DNA from: an uncultured Helicobacter sp.
GTDB lineage: Bacteria; Campylobacterota; Campylobacteria; Campylobacterales; Helicobacteraceae
Reading direction: 5' to 3'
Assembly (NCBI GenBank): GCA_949299115.1
Contig: CASFZH010000002.1
Span: forward strand, 1-64,000
DNA: 64,000 nt
Positions within the stretch are counted from its first letter, which is position 1. Each line of letters begins with the position of its first letter. A program made the translations under genes and the position numbers. A model generated the notes under the pieces. That model saw only the letters and a program-made list of their open reading frames with translations. It did no database searches and was not told the DNA's origin. Below are positions 18,166 to 26,895 of the stretch, piece by piece.

Positions 18166-18972
18166 ATGCAAAATTCTAAATATCCAAAAGACATGCAGCC
18201 TTATATAAAAGTGCTGCATTCCCACTTCATTAAATCGGCAACTAATATTGCAGAATCTATACCCATACAGCATACTGAAATAGCTATTTTAGGTCGTAGT
18301 AATGTAGGTAAGAGCTCATTGATTAATCTGCTTCTTAACCACAAATTAGCAAAAAGCTCAAGCACACCAGGAAAAACAAGATTAATTAATTTTTTCGCAA
18401 CAACATGGAAAGTTTCGTATTGTGGAATGATAAAAAACAGTGGTACTATGCCTTTAGATTCTGTATCTATTTTACAAAATACAAATACACAACATACTTT
18501 ATATCCATCATCTACCTCTAAAAATGTAAACGATATACCTACATCTGATATATGCCATGCAAATACGATAATTCCATTAGTATTTATTGATTTACCTGGT
18601 TTTGGTTTCGCTAAGGTAGATAAAAAAACCAAAAAAATGTGGAATCAAAATTTAAGTGATTTTATTCAGAGACGCAAAAGCATTAAACTCTTTTGTCATT
18701 TAATCGATTCTCGCCACATAAAACTTAATATTGATTTGGAAATTTGTGACTTTTTAAAGTCATTATTGCAATTCCGAGATGATTGTGAATTTTTACAAAT
18801 TTACACAAAAGATGACAAATTAACGCAGAATGAACGACGCATGTTGCAATTGCAAGGTAAAATTACTATTTCAACACACAAGAAAGATAAAAGTTCTTTG
18901 CAAAAGCTTTACTATGCCATATTGACAAAAAGTTTCGGTATGGAAAATTGTTGCAGCTTGTTAAGAAACTAA
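18166..18972 (+). CDS. engB: EngB/YsxC ribosome-assembly GTPase with a low-complexity insertion
   Basis: EngB is an essential GTPase for large-subunit ribosome assembly. Motifs seen are G1 ILGRSNVGKSSL, G2 region SSSTPGKTRLINFF, G3 VFIDLPGFGFAKV and G4 IYTKDDKL. At 268 aa it is about 60 residues longer than usual. Almost all the excess is an insertion between switch I and G3 (about residues 87-133, bases 18424-18564), rich in Ser, Thr, Asn and Gln, where normal proteins have a short beta-hairpin. ATG at 18166 has GAGGAACGTT upstream; an ATG 12 bases earlier is also in frame. The core motifs are intact, so the enzyme is probably active. Confidence 0.9.
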   Translation: MQNSKYPKDMQPYIKVLHSHFIKSATNIAESIPIQHTEIAILGRSNVGKSSLINLLLNHKLAKSSSTPGKTRLINFFATTWKVSYCGMIKNSGTMPLDSVSILQNTNTQHTLYPSSTSKNVNDIPTSDICHANTIIPLVFIDLPGFGFAKVDKKTKKMWNQNLSDFIQRRKSIKLFCHLIDSRHIKLNIDLEICDFLKSLLQFRDDCEFLQIYTKDDKLTQNERRMLQLQGKITISTHKKDKSSLQKLYYAILTKSFGMENCCSLLRN

Positions 18973-18976
18973 AATG

Positions 18977-18985
18977 TGATACAAT
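18977..18985 (+). promoter_or_regulatory. Extended -10 promoter of ilvA
   Basis: TGATACAAT (extended TG plus TACAAT) lies about 40 bases before the ilvA start, overlapping the space after the engB stop. The same nonamer occurs upstream of the phase-variable GT2 gene and the porin gene in this window, which supports it as a housekeeping promoter. Confidence 0.5.
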
Positions 18986-19023
18986 CACATATTGAATTTT
19001 GATTATGAAAAGGCAATAAACTT

Positions 19024-20259
19024 ATGAATCTTATCGACATCACTCAAATCCAAAAAGCAAGACAACGTTTAAGAGAAGTGATAGCATACCATCCGCTTGC
19101 TTTTGCTCCACGTATTAGTAAAGCTGCAAAGACACAAGTGTTTTTAAAAAAAGAAAATCTTCAGCTTACAGGGGCTTTTAAGATTCGCGGAGCGTATAAT
19201 AAACTTGCCTCACTCAAAGAACAAGATGAAAAAAATGACACAAGTCTCCTTTCTTCTGGTGTGATTTGTGCAAGTGCTGGGAATCATGCACAAGGCGTAG
19301 CATATAGTGCACAATGTTTTAACACAAAAGCTGTTATTGTTATGCCTGAGAATACGCCATTGCTTAAGGTGAGTGGCACAAGATCTATGGGGGCAGAAGT
19401 CGTGCTAGTGGGAAATAATTATGATGAAGCTTACGCCCACGCTCTCAAACTTGCCAAAGATAGAAATCTCACTTTTATCCACCCTTTTGCTGATGCAGAA
19501 GTCATAGCAGGGCAGGGGAGTATCGCACTAGAAATGATAGAAGAACAAAATCTTGATATGGTAATTGTTCCTGCTGGAGGCGGTGGACTAATTAGTGGCA
19601 TAGCAAGTGCATATAAAGTATTAAGCCCCAAAACTAGGATTATCGGTGTGAATGCTAGGGGTGCAGATGCCCTTATGCGAAGCTTTCATGCAAGGGAAAT
19701 TCTAAACTCACAATCGGTGCGGACTATTGCCGATGGTATTGCGGTGCGAGATGTCAATGAAAAAGTATTTAAGTGTATTTTAGAGGGTGTAGATGATATT
19801 GTGGAGGTTGATGAAGAGGAGATAGCAAGTGCAATTTTGTTTTTATTAGAATCACAAAAGCTTGTTGTAGAAGGGGCTGGAGCGGTAAGCGTAGCAGCCT
19901 TGCTGCATAAAAAAATCAATGTTAATCCCGCCTTAAAAGTTGGAGCGATTTTAAGCGGTGGGAACATCGATGTAACAATGCTTAATATGATCATCGAACG
20001 AGGATTGTTTAAATCTGATAGAAAAATGAAGTTAGAGGTCGTACTCATTGACAAACCCGGAAGTTTACAGAATCTCACAAATATCCTTACAAAGGTGGGG
20101 GCAAATATTGTGCAGATTAACTATGACAGAACGCCAACAAGCTTAGAATATGGTGATGTTTTAATCACAATGGCTTTAGAAATAAAAGGCAGTGAACATA
20201 AAGAATCTGTACTAAAAAGCCTCTTGGAGTATGGATATAAATTTAATGAAGTGTTTTGA
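19024..20259 (+). CDS. ilvA: Threonine ammonia-lyase (threonine dehydratase) with ACT-type tail
   Basis: This PLP enzyme deaminates threonine to 2-oxobutyrate, the first step of isoleucine synthesis, or serves threonine catabolism. In the 411-aa protein the PLP lysine lies in TGAFKIRGAYNKL, the phosphate-binding loop is VPAGGGGLISGIASAYK, and SAGNHAQGVAYSA precedes the first domain swap. From about residue 335 a single ACT-like regulatory domain follows (LEVVLIDKPGSLQNLTNILT), so the form is the shorter, TdcB/IlvA2-like one. The ATG has AAAAGGCAATAAACTT upstream. It is monocistronic as far as visible. Codon use is slightly more GC-rich than in flanking genes. Confidence 0.92.
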   Translation: MNLIDITQIQKARQRLREVIAYHPLAFAPRISKAAKTQVFLKKENLQLTGAFKIRGAYNKLASLKEQDEKNDTSLLSSGVICASAGNHAQGVAYSAQCFNTKAVIVMPENTPLLKVSGTRSMGAEVVLVGNNYDEAYAHALKLAKDRNLTFIHPFADAEVIAGQGSIALEMIEEQNLDMVIVPAGGGGLISGIASAYKVLSPKTRIIGVNARGADALMRSFHAREILNSQSVRTIADGIAVRDVNEKVFKCILEGVDDIVEVDEEEIASAILFLLESQKLVVEGAGAVSVAALLHKKINVNPALKVGAILSGGNIDVTMLNMIIERGLFKSDRKMKLEVVLIDKPGSLQNLTNILTKVGANIVQINYDRTPTSLEYGDVLITMALEIKGSEHKESVLKSLLEYGYKFNEVF

Positions 20260-20805
20260 TGATCTAGTTTTATATAATTATTTTGCTAGAAAATATTCAT
20301 TGTTTTTATATTGAGCTTAGTAATTAATGGTTTTTACATTGTGTCATACCGTTTATGCTTAAATAGTATGCAAAATTTAGATAGTGCGATGGTATTTTTT
20401 CGATACAAGATAATAATGATTGTAGTCTAAAATACCTAGATGAATGTCTATTGTTATAGTAAAAATATGAAGTAAAAAGTAATACGTGTAAAATTGTACA
20501 ACAAAGGTGAAAAATCGAATATTATGATTCTGTATTAGAGTTTTAAAGATCCCTTTATATAAGATTTATGCGTTAAATAGCAGCGAGTGGAAATGAAACA
20601 GGGTGTTATTTGTAATGGGTTTAATCTATATTTTACATGAATAGTTGGTACTAGTTACACATCTTTATATTGGGTTATCATTGCTCTCTTGCTCTTTTAT
20701 AAAGTTAATTTAGAGTTTTATATCAAGTAACCGTATTAACAGTATTATGATACAATTTCATCTTTTTTAAACACAACATCGAATCAATGAGAATAAAGCC
20801 GTAAC
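20260..20805. other. Spacer before the glycosylation module
   Basis: There are 545 AT-rich bases with no frame that combines a ribosome site with recognisable protein. A promoter for the GT2 gene is seen at 20748-20756. I see no terminator hairpin or RNA gene. Confidence 0.45.
20748..20756 (+). promoter_or_regulatory. Extended -10 promoter of the phase-variable glycosyltransferase
   Basis: TGATACAAT lies 49 bases upstream of the GT2 ATG. Transcription would start near 20763 and run through the GT2 gene and the first GT-C-like gene, which overlap. Confidence 0.5.
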
Positions 20806-21228
20806 ATGAGAAGTGATGTAAGACAAAAATCATATATTATTAATTTTGATAAATCTCTTGCTGTTATCATTCCCTGTTTTAATGAAGAAAATACAATTTT
20901 ACAAGTCATACACGAGGTACATACTATACTCCCACAAGCCACTATTTATGTGTTTGATAATAATTCCACGGATAATTCTAAAGCATTGGTAGAATCTATT
21001 ATTCAAGAAAATGCAACGGGGGGGGGGGGGGCTCATCTCCTAACCATTCTCTCTCCACTGCAAATTTTAGCACAAATTTTATTTCAGATTTATCTGCAGA
21101 TTCTCACACGCATTCTTATTCTTGTGCTTCATGGGATCCAAGCTATTCTGCACAATCTAGCATTCCTACTATACAAAAGCTATATCTTAAACTTTATAGT
21201 GTTACCATACAAGGCAAAGGGGCAGTAA
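20806..21228 (+). CDS. GT2 glycosyltransferase, N-terminal part (frame broken at the G14 tract)
   Basis: The first 70 codons are a clear GT2 start: SLAVIIPCFNEENTILQVI and a nucleotide-sugar strand IYVFDNNSTDNSKALV. At 21018-21031 the frame enters a run of 14 G (Gly codons). The 66 codons after it are in the wrong frame and read as hydrophobic nonsense ending at TAA (21226-21228). With 12 or 15 G the frame would join the second part (21228-21947, open back to the tract) into a protein of about 380 aa. The stop overlaps the ATG of the second part as TAATG, allowing possible re-initiation. The gene as shown is switched off, or sequenced from an off-phase clone. Confidence 0.85.
   Translation: MRSDVRQKSYIINFDKSLAVIIPCFNEENTILQVIHEVHTILPQATIYVFDNNSTDNSKALVESIIQENATGGGGAHLLTILSPLQILAQILFQIYLQILTRILILVLHGIQAILHNLAFLLYKSYILNFIVLPYKAKGQ
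21018..21031 (+). repeat. G14 homopolymer: phase-variation tract
   Basis: Fourteen consecutive G lie inside the glycosyltransferase reading frame. Slipped-strand changes to 12 or 15 (or 9, 18) restore the full protein; the present length does not. Poly-G tracts of this kind are the standard contingency switch in Helicobacter and Campylobacter surface-structure genes. Confidence 0.9.
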
Positions 21229-21947
21229 TGCGACAGGCTTTTAGCCTCATAGATTCTGATATATATATTATGATAGATGCGGATACACAGTATGATACTA
21301 GCTGTTTGCCTAGAGCCATAGCACATTTTATGCAGCATTCCCTAGATATGCTAAATATTGCACGTATTCCTATCACTAAAGACACACATCGTAAATATCA
21401 CAGTTTTGGGAATAAGTTCCTTACTTTGATTGTTTCTTTACTTTTTGGCAAAAAGTTTGATGATATGTTAAGCGGCTACAGAATATTCTCAAAAGCTTTT
21501 GTGAAATCTTTTCCTGCACATTCTCAAGGGTTTGAGATAGAAAGTGAACTTACTATTTTTGCTTTACAGCAAAAAATGCGTATCGATGAAATAGGTGCAG
21601 AATATAAGGCTAGACCGCATAATAGCTTCTCAAAACTCTCGACTTTTAGAGACGGCTTCAAGATTCTGTTTATGATTATGCAGCTTACTTGCACAGAACG
21701 CCCACTACTTATTTTTGGAATCTTAAGTTTTCTTTGTTTTATATTTGGAGTTACCTTGGGTATGCCTATCCTTATAGAGTATATGCAGACTTCACAAGTA
21801 GCAAAATTTCCGACACTCTTTGTGTGCGTTGGGCTAGGGATTGTAAGCATTATATTTGCACTCTTTGGCTTTTTAGCACATTTGGTAGTAAAAAATACCA
21901 AAGAACAGCGACACTTTACATATCTTTTATATAGAGAGGAAGTTTAA
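21228..21947 (+). CDS. GT2 glycosyltransferase, C-terminal part with two membrane helices (GtrB/Dpm1-like)
   Basis: This frame is open back into the G tract. Between the tract and base 21205 it reads a Ser/Thr/Asn-rich linker, then VTIQGKGAVMRQAFSLIDSD and the metal-binding IMIDADTQYD, the second half of the GT2 fold. MLSGYRIFSKAFVKSFP and FEIESELTIFAL are typical of polyprenyl-phosphate glycosyltransferases, as are two C-terminal membrane helices (LLIFGILSFLCFIFGVTLG and FVCVGLGIVSIIFALFGFL). Such enzymes load a sugar onto undecaprenyl phosphate for periplasmic transferases. ATG at 21228 is probably an internal codon of the full gene. Its stop overlaps the start of the next gene (TTTAATGA). 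Confidence 0.85.
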   Translation: MRQAFSLIDSDIYIMIDADTQYDTSCLPRAIAHFMQHSLDMLNIARIPITKDTHRKYHSFGNKFLTLIVSLLFGKKFDDMLSGYRIFSKAFVKSFPAHSQGFEIESELTIFALQQKMRIDEIGAEYKARPHNSFSKLSTFRDGFKILFMIMQLTCTERPLLIFGILSFLCFIFGVTLGMPILIEYMQTSQVAKFPTLFVCVGLGIVSIIFALFGFLAHLVVKNTKEQRHFTYLLYREEV

Positions 21948-23869
21948 TGAATTTAAGAGAATTTTTTAAATTTACAAAAAGTTTTAAGATTTTTTTTATT
22001 TTATGGAGTCTTTTATTAGTAGGTTTCATAATAGCGTTTATAATTTTCAGTAATCTAGCAGACAAAAGAATCCTAGAGGCCGCAGTAACACTGCGTAGTT
22101 TTCCTCCTATTCAGTCTTCTGATATATATCGTTATGAAACTAAGATACATTTTCCAAGCAATATTTTTCGTTTCCAAAGAAATATTTCAAATATTGAAAT
22201 TCTCACATACATGTGGGATATAGATTCCCATTCTTTTAATCCTATCTATGAAAATGGTAAGCTCTATCTTGAAACAAAAGAGACTATGCAAAATGCCAAT
22301 CAAATAATAGGAAAAATTACCTATAAGACAGATTTTATACCAAGTTTTATACTTGATCTATGTTTGTATTATATTCTGGGTTTATTATTATGGTTTCCTT
22401 GTAGATTTTCCTGTATAACATTGTTGCAATATATATCAAGCCTACCTTCACGTTCCTATCCAACTGATAGCTATCTTATTTTAACATATAAAGACAATCT
22501 TTTTTTAAGTACAGTTATTATACTTTGTATTGGGCTTTTTGCTTTTCAATTTTGGCTGGGATTTCCTGGTCAAATCACTTGGGATACTTATGTTATGATT
22601 AGTCTTGATAAAACCAATTGGTTTCCTGTCCTTATTTCATATTTTTTAGAATTTCTCTATATATTATTTGGCAAACATAGTTATTATCTTTTTCTGTGCA
22701 ATCTTATTCCCTTTTATATTGGACTTGCTTTTCTCGTTTGTGGTTTTTATATTCGTTTTAGGACTTCTCTAGCACTTATTTTTATTTTTCCACTTTTTAT
22801 AGGAAATTTTTATTTTCAAAATTTTATGCAACACAATAGTTTTTCTCTTCCAATGATGTTATTTTGTCTCTATGCTATGATGATTTTTTATTTATTGACT
22901 AAGCCCGTGTTACGGTATACAAAGCCTATATTTACAGTATTTTGGGTATGTTTCTTTATTTTAATGTTTTGCACATTGTTATGGCGACATAATGCTATTT
23001 TTAGTGTCTTTCCTTTATGGTTTATACTTATCTATCTTTTTTTAAGTAATAGGAATCTAGACACAAAGGCTTTTAAAACGTATTACCGTAATTTTATGCT
23101 ATTTAGTGCATTAATAACACTTGCCATTGTTATTCTTGTGCCTAAGATTCTTACCAAAAATTATTCTTATCCAGCCAATCATATATTTTTACACCAAATA
23201 GCTGGGGCTTGTGTACCATCTAATGATAGCGGTTGTTTTCCACAAGAATGGTTTCCTCCAAATACCACTTTTGATGATGTTAAAGAACTTTATATAAAAT
23301 ATCCCCTTTACGCCGACGCATTCCATAGTTTAAAACTGCATGCTCCAAATCTTACAAAGCAATGGAGAGAAAGCATCATGAGACATCCTATCAACTTTCT
23401 ACAACATGAATGGCGATTTATGCAAGATATGTGGCTTCAGAAACCCGATTTGCCTGACGTCAAAGACTTGCAAGTCAAACCATCACATTCTTGGATGATT
23501 GAAATTATTAATGGCTTTCCGGATAATGAACATTTCATATCTCTCACGCCATGTAAGGAGAAAATCTATATGTTTTTATATCAACATAAAATTATTTTTA
23601 ATCACATTGTGGGTGTTGTTATGGCTTGGATTGTGCTCCTTATTAGTGGCTTTTTACTTTATCGAAAAAAATATGTTAATGCTCTGTTAATCTTCGCCTT
23701 TAGCTCTGCTTTTGCAGCTATAGGTAGTGCATTGATGATTGTGTTATTCTCTCCTGTAACAGCAGCACGTTATATGTCGCCCGTGTTACCGGTTAGTCTT
23801 ATGGCACTTATTGGGTTTATTGCATTTTTTTGGGATAAAAATAAAAAAAATATAAATGACACCAATTAA
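21947..23869 (+). CDS. Large polytopic membrane protein, probable GT-C glycosyltransferase (copy 1)
   Basis: This 640-aa protein has about a dozen hydrophobic segments. The first periplasmic part holds FWLGFPGQITWDTYVMISLD, an Asp in the first large loop as in GT-C enzymes that use polyprenyl-phosphate sugars, followed by NWFPVLISYFLEFLYILFGK. A C-terminal soluble loop (about 410-545, four Cys near 420) precedes RYMSPVLPVSLMALIGF. It overlaps the GT2 stop by one base and shares its transcript. A paralogue lies 280 bases downstream. I infer a periplasmic transferase that uses the lipid-linked sugar made by the GT2 enzyme to decorate a surface glycan; no exact family name is certain. Confidence 0.7.
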   Translation: MNLREFFKFTKSFKIFFILWSLLLVGFIIAFIIFSNLADKRILEAAVTLRSFPPIQSSDIYRYETKIHFPSNIFRFQRNISNIEILTYMWDIDSHSFNPIYENGKLYLETKETMQNANQIIGKITYKTDFIPSFILDLCLYYILGLLLWFPCRFSCITLLQYISSLPSRSYPTDSYLILTYKDNLFLSTVIILCIGLFAFQFWLGFPGQITWDTYVMISLDKTNWFPVLISYFLEFLYILFGKHSYYLFLCNLIPFYIGLAFLVCGFYIRFRTSLALIFIFPLFIGNFYFQNFMQHNSFSLPMMLFCLYAMMIFYLLTKPVLRYTKPIFTVFWVCFFILMFCTLLWRHNAIFSVFPLWFILIYLFLSNRNLDTKAFKTYYRNFMLFSALITLAIVILVPKILTKNYSYPANHIFLHQIAGACVPSNDSGCFPQEWFPPNTTFDDVKELYIKYPLYADAFHSLKLHAPNLTKQWRESIMRHPINFLQHEWRFMQDMWLQKPDLPDVKDLQVKPSHSWMIEIINGFPDNEHFISLTPCKEKIYMFLYQHKIIFNHIVGVVMAWIVLLISGFLLYRKKYVNALLIFAFSSAFAAIGSALMIVLFSPVTAARYMSPVLPVSLMALIGFIAFFWDKNKKNINDTN

Positions 23870-23941
23870 TTTAAATAAGCGAACAGTATATACGAAAGCA
23901 TATAGAGTTATACTTAGTGATTCAACGTTAAACAAATAATT

Positions 23942-24037
23942 TTATACTCCATCAACGCTTTCTGCTGCAATTAATACATGAAGTTTTTTATGTCTATCAG
24001 AATCTTTTTCTAAAATAAACTGATTTGTTAACTCTAT
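23942..24037 (-). pseudogene. Unidentified gene fragment between the two GT-C paralogues
   Basis: A 31-codon minus-strand frame reads LTNQFILEKDSDRHKKLHVL IAAESVDGV then stop, with an in-frame stop upstream and no start. Amino-acid composition looks like real protein, not random AT-rich frame. I cannot name the family. It could be the C-terminal stub of a deleted gene. Confidence 0.25.
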
Positions 24038-24152
24038 TTACATCAGAGGAACATGGCTTTTAGTATTTACCAAAAGCACAGAAACATTTGTCAATATTTT
24101 AATTATAAAAAATACAAAAAATTACATGTGTTATGTAAACTTGAGGATAGGA

Positions 24153-26099
24153 ATGAAATTATCACACAATTTAAAAAATATATGGTCTAAATTTTTCTTA
24201 ATTATATGGAATATTATCTTTTTTTGTATTGTTATTATATTTGTAGTGTTACATACAGCAGCAAAAGATAAAATTATAGAGGCTCCAATAATTCTACCAA
24301 AACAGTCTCCATCGCCAGTAAATTCTTTATACCATTATGAAGCAAGAATTCAGTTTCCAAGCAATATTTTTCGCTATCAAAATAATATTGCAACTATTGA
24401 AATTCTAAACTATAATTGGCGTATAGATTCTGATATAATCACAGATATTCAACATACGGGCAACGGTAATGGAAGGACTTTATTATTAACAACCACGCAG
24501 CCTTTAATAGATGTTGAGATTTTGGGGACAATTGATTATAAAACACATTTTTCTATTGCATTTCTTTATAATCTGTGTTTTTATTTTATCTGTGGCATAG
24601 TTGGTTGGTTTATATGTTTACCTATATTTCAATATACCCCCTCTTTTAAAAATCATCTTGTCCCTCTTACAACTAAAGATACTATATTTTTAGGTGGAGT
24701 TGTGATACTTTGTGTGGGAATAGGTGCTTTTACATTTTGGCTTGGATTTCCGGGTGTTGTGCAAATTGACGCATGGTATAATGTTGGACTCCATAAAGGC
24801 AATTGGCATCCTGTATTTATTAGTTACTTTTTGGAGCTTCTTTACATGCTTTTTGGCAAACATCTCTATTATCTCTTTTTGTGCAATCTTATTCCCTTTT
24901 ATGTGGGAATCTGTTTTATTATTTGTGGGTTTTATATTCGTTTTAGAACTCCCTTAGCTCTCATTTTTATATTTCCAACTTTTATAGGTAACATCTATTT
25001 TCATAATTTTGTGCAATATCATAGTTTTGCTCTACCTATGATGCTTTTTTGTCTCTATGCTATGTTATTGTTTTATATTCTTGCTTCTCCAGTATTACAA
25101 AATAAAAAAGTAGTTTTAGGATTTTTTTGGATAGCGTTTTTTATTCTAATGTTTTGTACACTTCTATGGAGACATAATGCTATCTTTGGTGTATTCCCAA
25201 TATGCTTTGTGCTTATTTTTCTTTTCCTGCAAAACAACAATTTTAATCTCTTACGTTATACGGTCTCTTTAGCATTTAGTGCTATTATTATGATTTCTAT
25301 TGTTGTTCTTGTGCCCAAAATTCTCACAAAAGATAAGGAATATCCTGCCAATCACATGATATTAATGCAAATAGCTGGAAGCTGTGCCCCTGCTAATGAT
25401 AGTAGCTGTTTTTTAGAAGAGTGGTATAATCCCAATAAAACATTTGAAGATGTAAAAAAAATATATAGAGATATGCCAACAAATTCCGATTATTTTGCTG
25501 CACCTTGGGTTGATAGTCCCGTTTTTAAAACTAATCAAGAACTCCCTTATCTTGCCCGTCAATGGATATATTCTATTCTCTCGCACCCCATAAATTTTAT
25601 ACATCATGAATTGCTTTTTATAAGAAATATGTGGTTTACGCACCCTGTATGGATATTGAGTCCAAAAGAGATACAAGAGCCATTTTTTAATCCACTATGG
25701 ATTACAGATATTAAATTTCCAGAAAATGAACAAAAAATTACATTTACACCAGTACAAGAAGCCATATATAGTTTTTTATATACGTATAGAATCACGTTTT
25801 TTATCCCACCTGTTTACGTGGCTATAGGGATCGTTTTGCTGATAATAAGTAGTCGATTACTTTACAAGAGATATGTGCGTGGGCATCAAACTAATGACAA
25901 TAATATACAGCATATTTTACTTGTTTTCGTATGGAGTACAAGTTTTGCTAGTTTTGGAACTGCTCTTATGGTTGCCCTCTTTTCGCCTGTAACTGCTGAG
26001 CGTTATATGTCTCCTGTATTACCTTTAAGTCTTATGGCACTTATTGGATTCATTGCATTTTTATGGAATCGACAACAAAAAAAATCCTTGCAATACTAG
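24153..26099 (+). CDS. Large polytopic membrane protein, probable GT-C glycosyltransferase (copy 2)
   Basis: This is a paralogue of the protein at 21947 along its whole length. Shared blocks include YHYEARIQFPSNIFRYQNNI against YRYETKIHFPSNIFRFQRNI, FGKH.YYLFLCNLIPFY, the RFRT.LALIFIFP segment, LLWRHNAIF and RYMSPVLP.SLMALIGFIAF. Here the acidic loop reads FPGVVQIDAWYNVGLHKGNW. The start chosen is ATG at 24153, preceded by GAGGATAGGA; an earlier ATG at 24126 adds nine residues. The gene has its own leader (280 bases from the first copy), so it may be expressed separately. A duplicated pair with diverged loops suggests two acceptor or sugar specificities. Confidence 0.7.
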   Translation: MKLSHNLKNIWSKFFLIIWNIIFFCIVIIFVVLHTAAKDKIIEAPIILPKQSPSPVNSLYHYEARIQFPSNIFRYQNNIATIEILNYNWRIDSDIITDIQHTGNGNGRTLLLTTTQPLIDVEILGTIDYKTHFSIAFLYNLCFYFICGIVGWFICLPIFQYTPSFKNHLVPLTTKDTIFLGGVVILCVGIGAFTFWLGFPGVVQIDAWYNVGLHKGNWHPVFISYFLELLYMLFGKHLYYLFLCNLIPFYVGICFIICGFYIRFRTPLALIFIFPTFIGNIYFHNFVQYHSFALPMMLFCLYAMLLFYILASPVLQNKKVVLGFFWIAFFILMFCTLLWRHNAIFGVFPICFVLIFLFLQNNNFNLLRYTVSLAFSAIIMISIVVLVPKILTKDKEYPANHMILMQIAGSCAPANDSSCFLEEWYNPNKTFEDVKKIYRDMPTNSDYFAAPWVDSPVFKTNQELPYLARQWIYSILSHPINFIHHELLFIRNMWFTHPVWILSPKEIQEPFFNPLWITDIKFPENEQKITFTPVQEAIYSFLYTYRITFFIPPVYVAIGIVLLIISSRLLYKRYVRGHQTNDNNIQHILLVFVWSTSFASFGTALMVALFSPVTAERYMSPVLPLSLMALIGFIAFLWNRQQKKSLQY

Positions 26100-26184
26100 A
26101 AAGACTGAAAGTCCTATATTATATTGAGTGAGTTTTTTTTGTAAAACTGAAATTATCATATCTGAGTCTAATAATATTACATTG

Positions 26185-26871
26185 TTATATGCTTTTATTC
26201 CAAGATTCTAAGAGCTCTTTTGCATTACGTTTTATGTGTGTATAGTTAGTTTGAGTTTGGGGTTGTGTATTTTTCCATAAACTAGAAATCACGGCTATCA
26301 TATCACAATTACGCAATAGCCTGGCATTGTGACGTGTAATTCCACCAATTGCACAAATAGGTATTGTCAGTTTTTGTTTTGCATAAGCCATAACTTCTAA
26401 GTTACATCGATTGGCATTCGGTTTTGTAGGTGATTGGAATATTGAACCAAAAGCTACATAATTTACACCAGCTCTTTCATATTGCAATGCCATATTAATA
26501 TCATTATAACAACTCACACCAATGATTCCTGAAAAAAAATCTCTAATATCCATAAATCTTTCTAATTCATCTTTACCCAAATGCAATCCACTTACACCCA
26601 TTTGTATTGCTAACTCATAACGATCATTTAATATAAACAAAATATCATTATACGAACAAAAATCTTGTAATTCTTGGACAAGACTACGTATCTCATTATC
26701 ATTAGATTTCTTATCTCGATATTGAAATATACGCAATCCGCCTCTTATTGCTTGTTGTAATTGAGTAAAAATAGAAGATTTTGGGGTAAGATTGCAATCA
26801 CTAATACCGTATAGTCCATGCAACAATATGGAATTTTTTGTATCTATTTGCAATTGCTGATTACCGTGCAT
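26185..26871 (-). CDS. thiE: Thiamine-phosphate synthase
   Basis: ThiE couples the thiazole and pyrimidine halves of thiamine to give thiamine phosphate, in the cytosol on a TIM barrel. The 228-aa protein shows LYGISD near the start, GGLRIFQYRDK (phosphate-rich strand), LFILNDRYELAIQMGVSGLHLGKDE, IIGVSCYN, YVAFGSIFQSPTKPN and IPICAIGGITRHNA, all typical. No TPP riboswitch is visible upstream. It follows rpe by 24 bases on the same strand. It converges with the second GT-C gene, whose stop is 85 bases away. Other thi genes are not in the window. Confidence 0.9.
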   Translation of the reverse strand: MHGNQQLQIDTKNSILLHGLYGISDCNLTPKSSIFTQLQQAIRGGLRIFQYRDKKSNDNEIRSLVQELQDFCSYNDILFILNDRYELAIQMGVSGLHLGKDELERFMDIRDFFSGIIGVSCYNDINMALQYERAGVNYVAFGSIFQSPTKPNANRCNLEVMAYAKQKLTIPICAIGGITRHNARLLRNCDMIAVISSLWKNTQPQTQTNYTHIKRNAKELLESWNKSI

Positions 26872-26895
26872 GACAATAAAATTATTGTTTAAGCT

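Noticed and set aside
24723-24957. Overlapping frames inside the GT-C genes and other large genes
   Set aside because: They lie fully within clear coding regions in other frames and lack independent signals.
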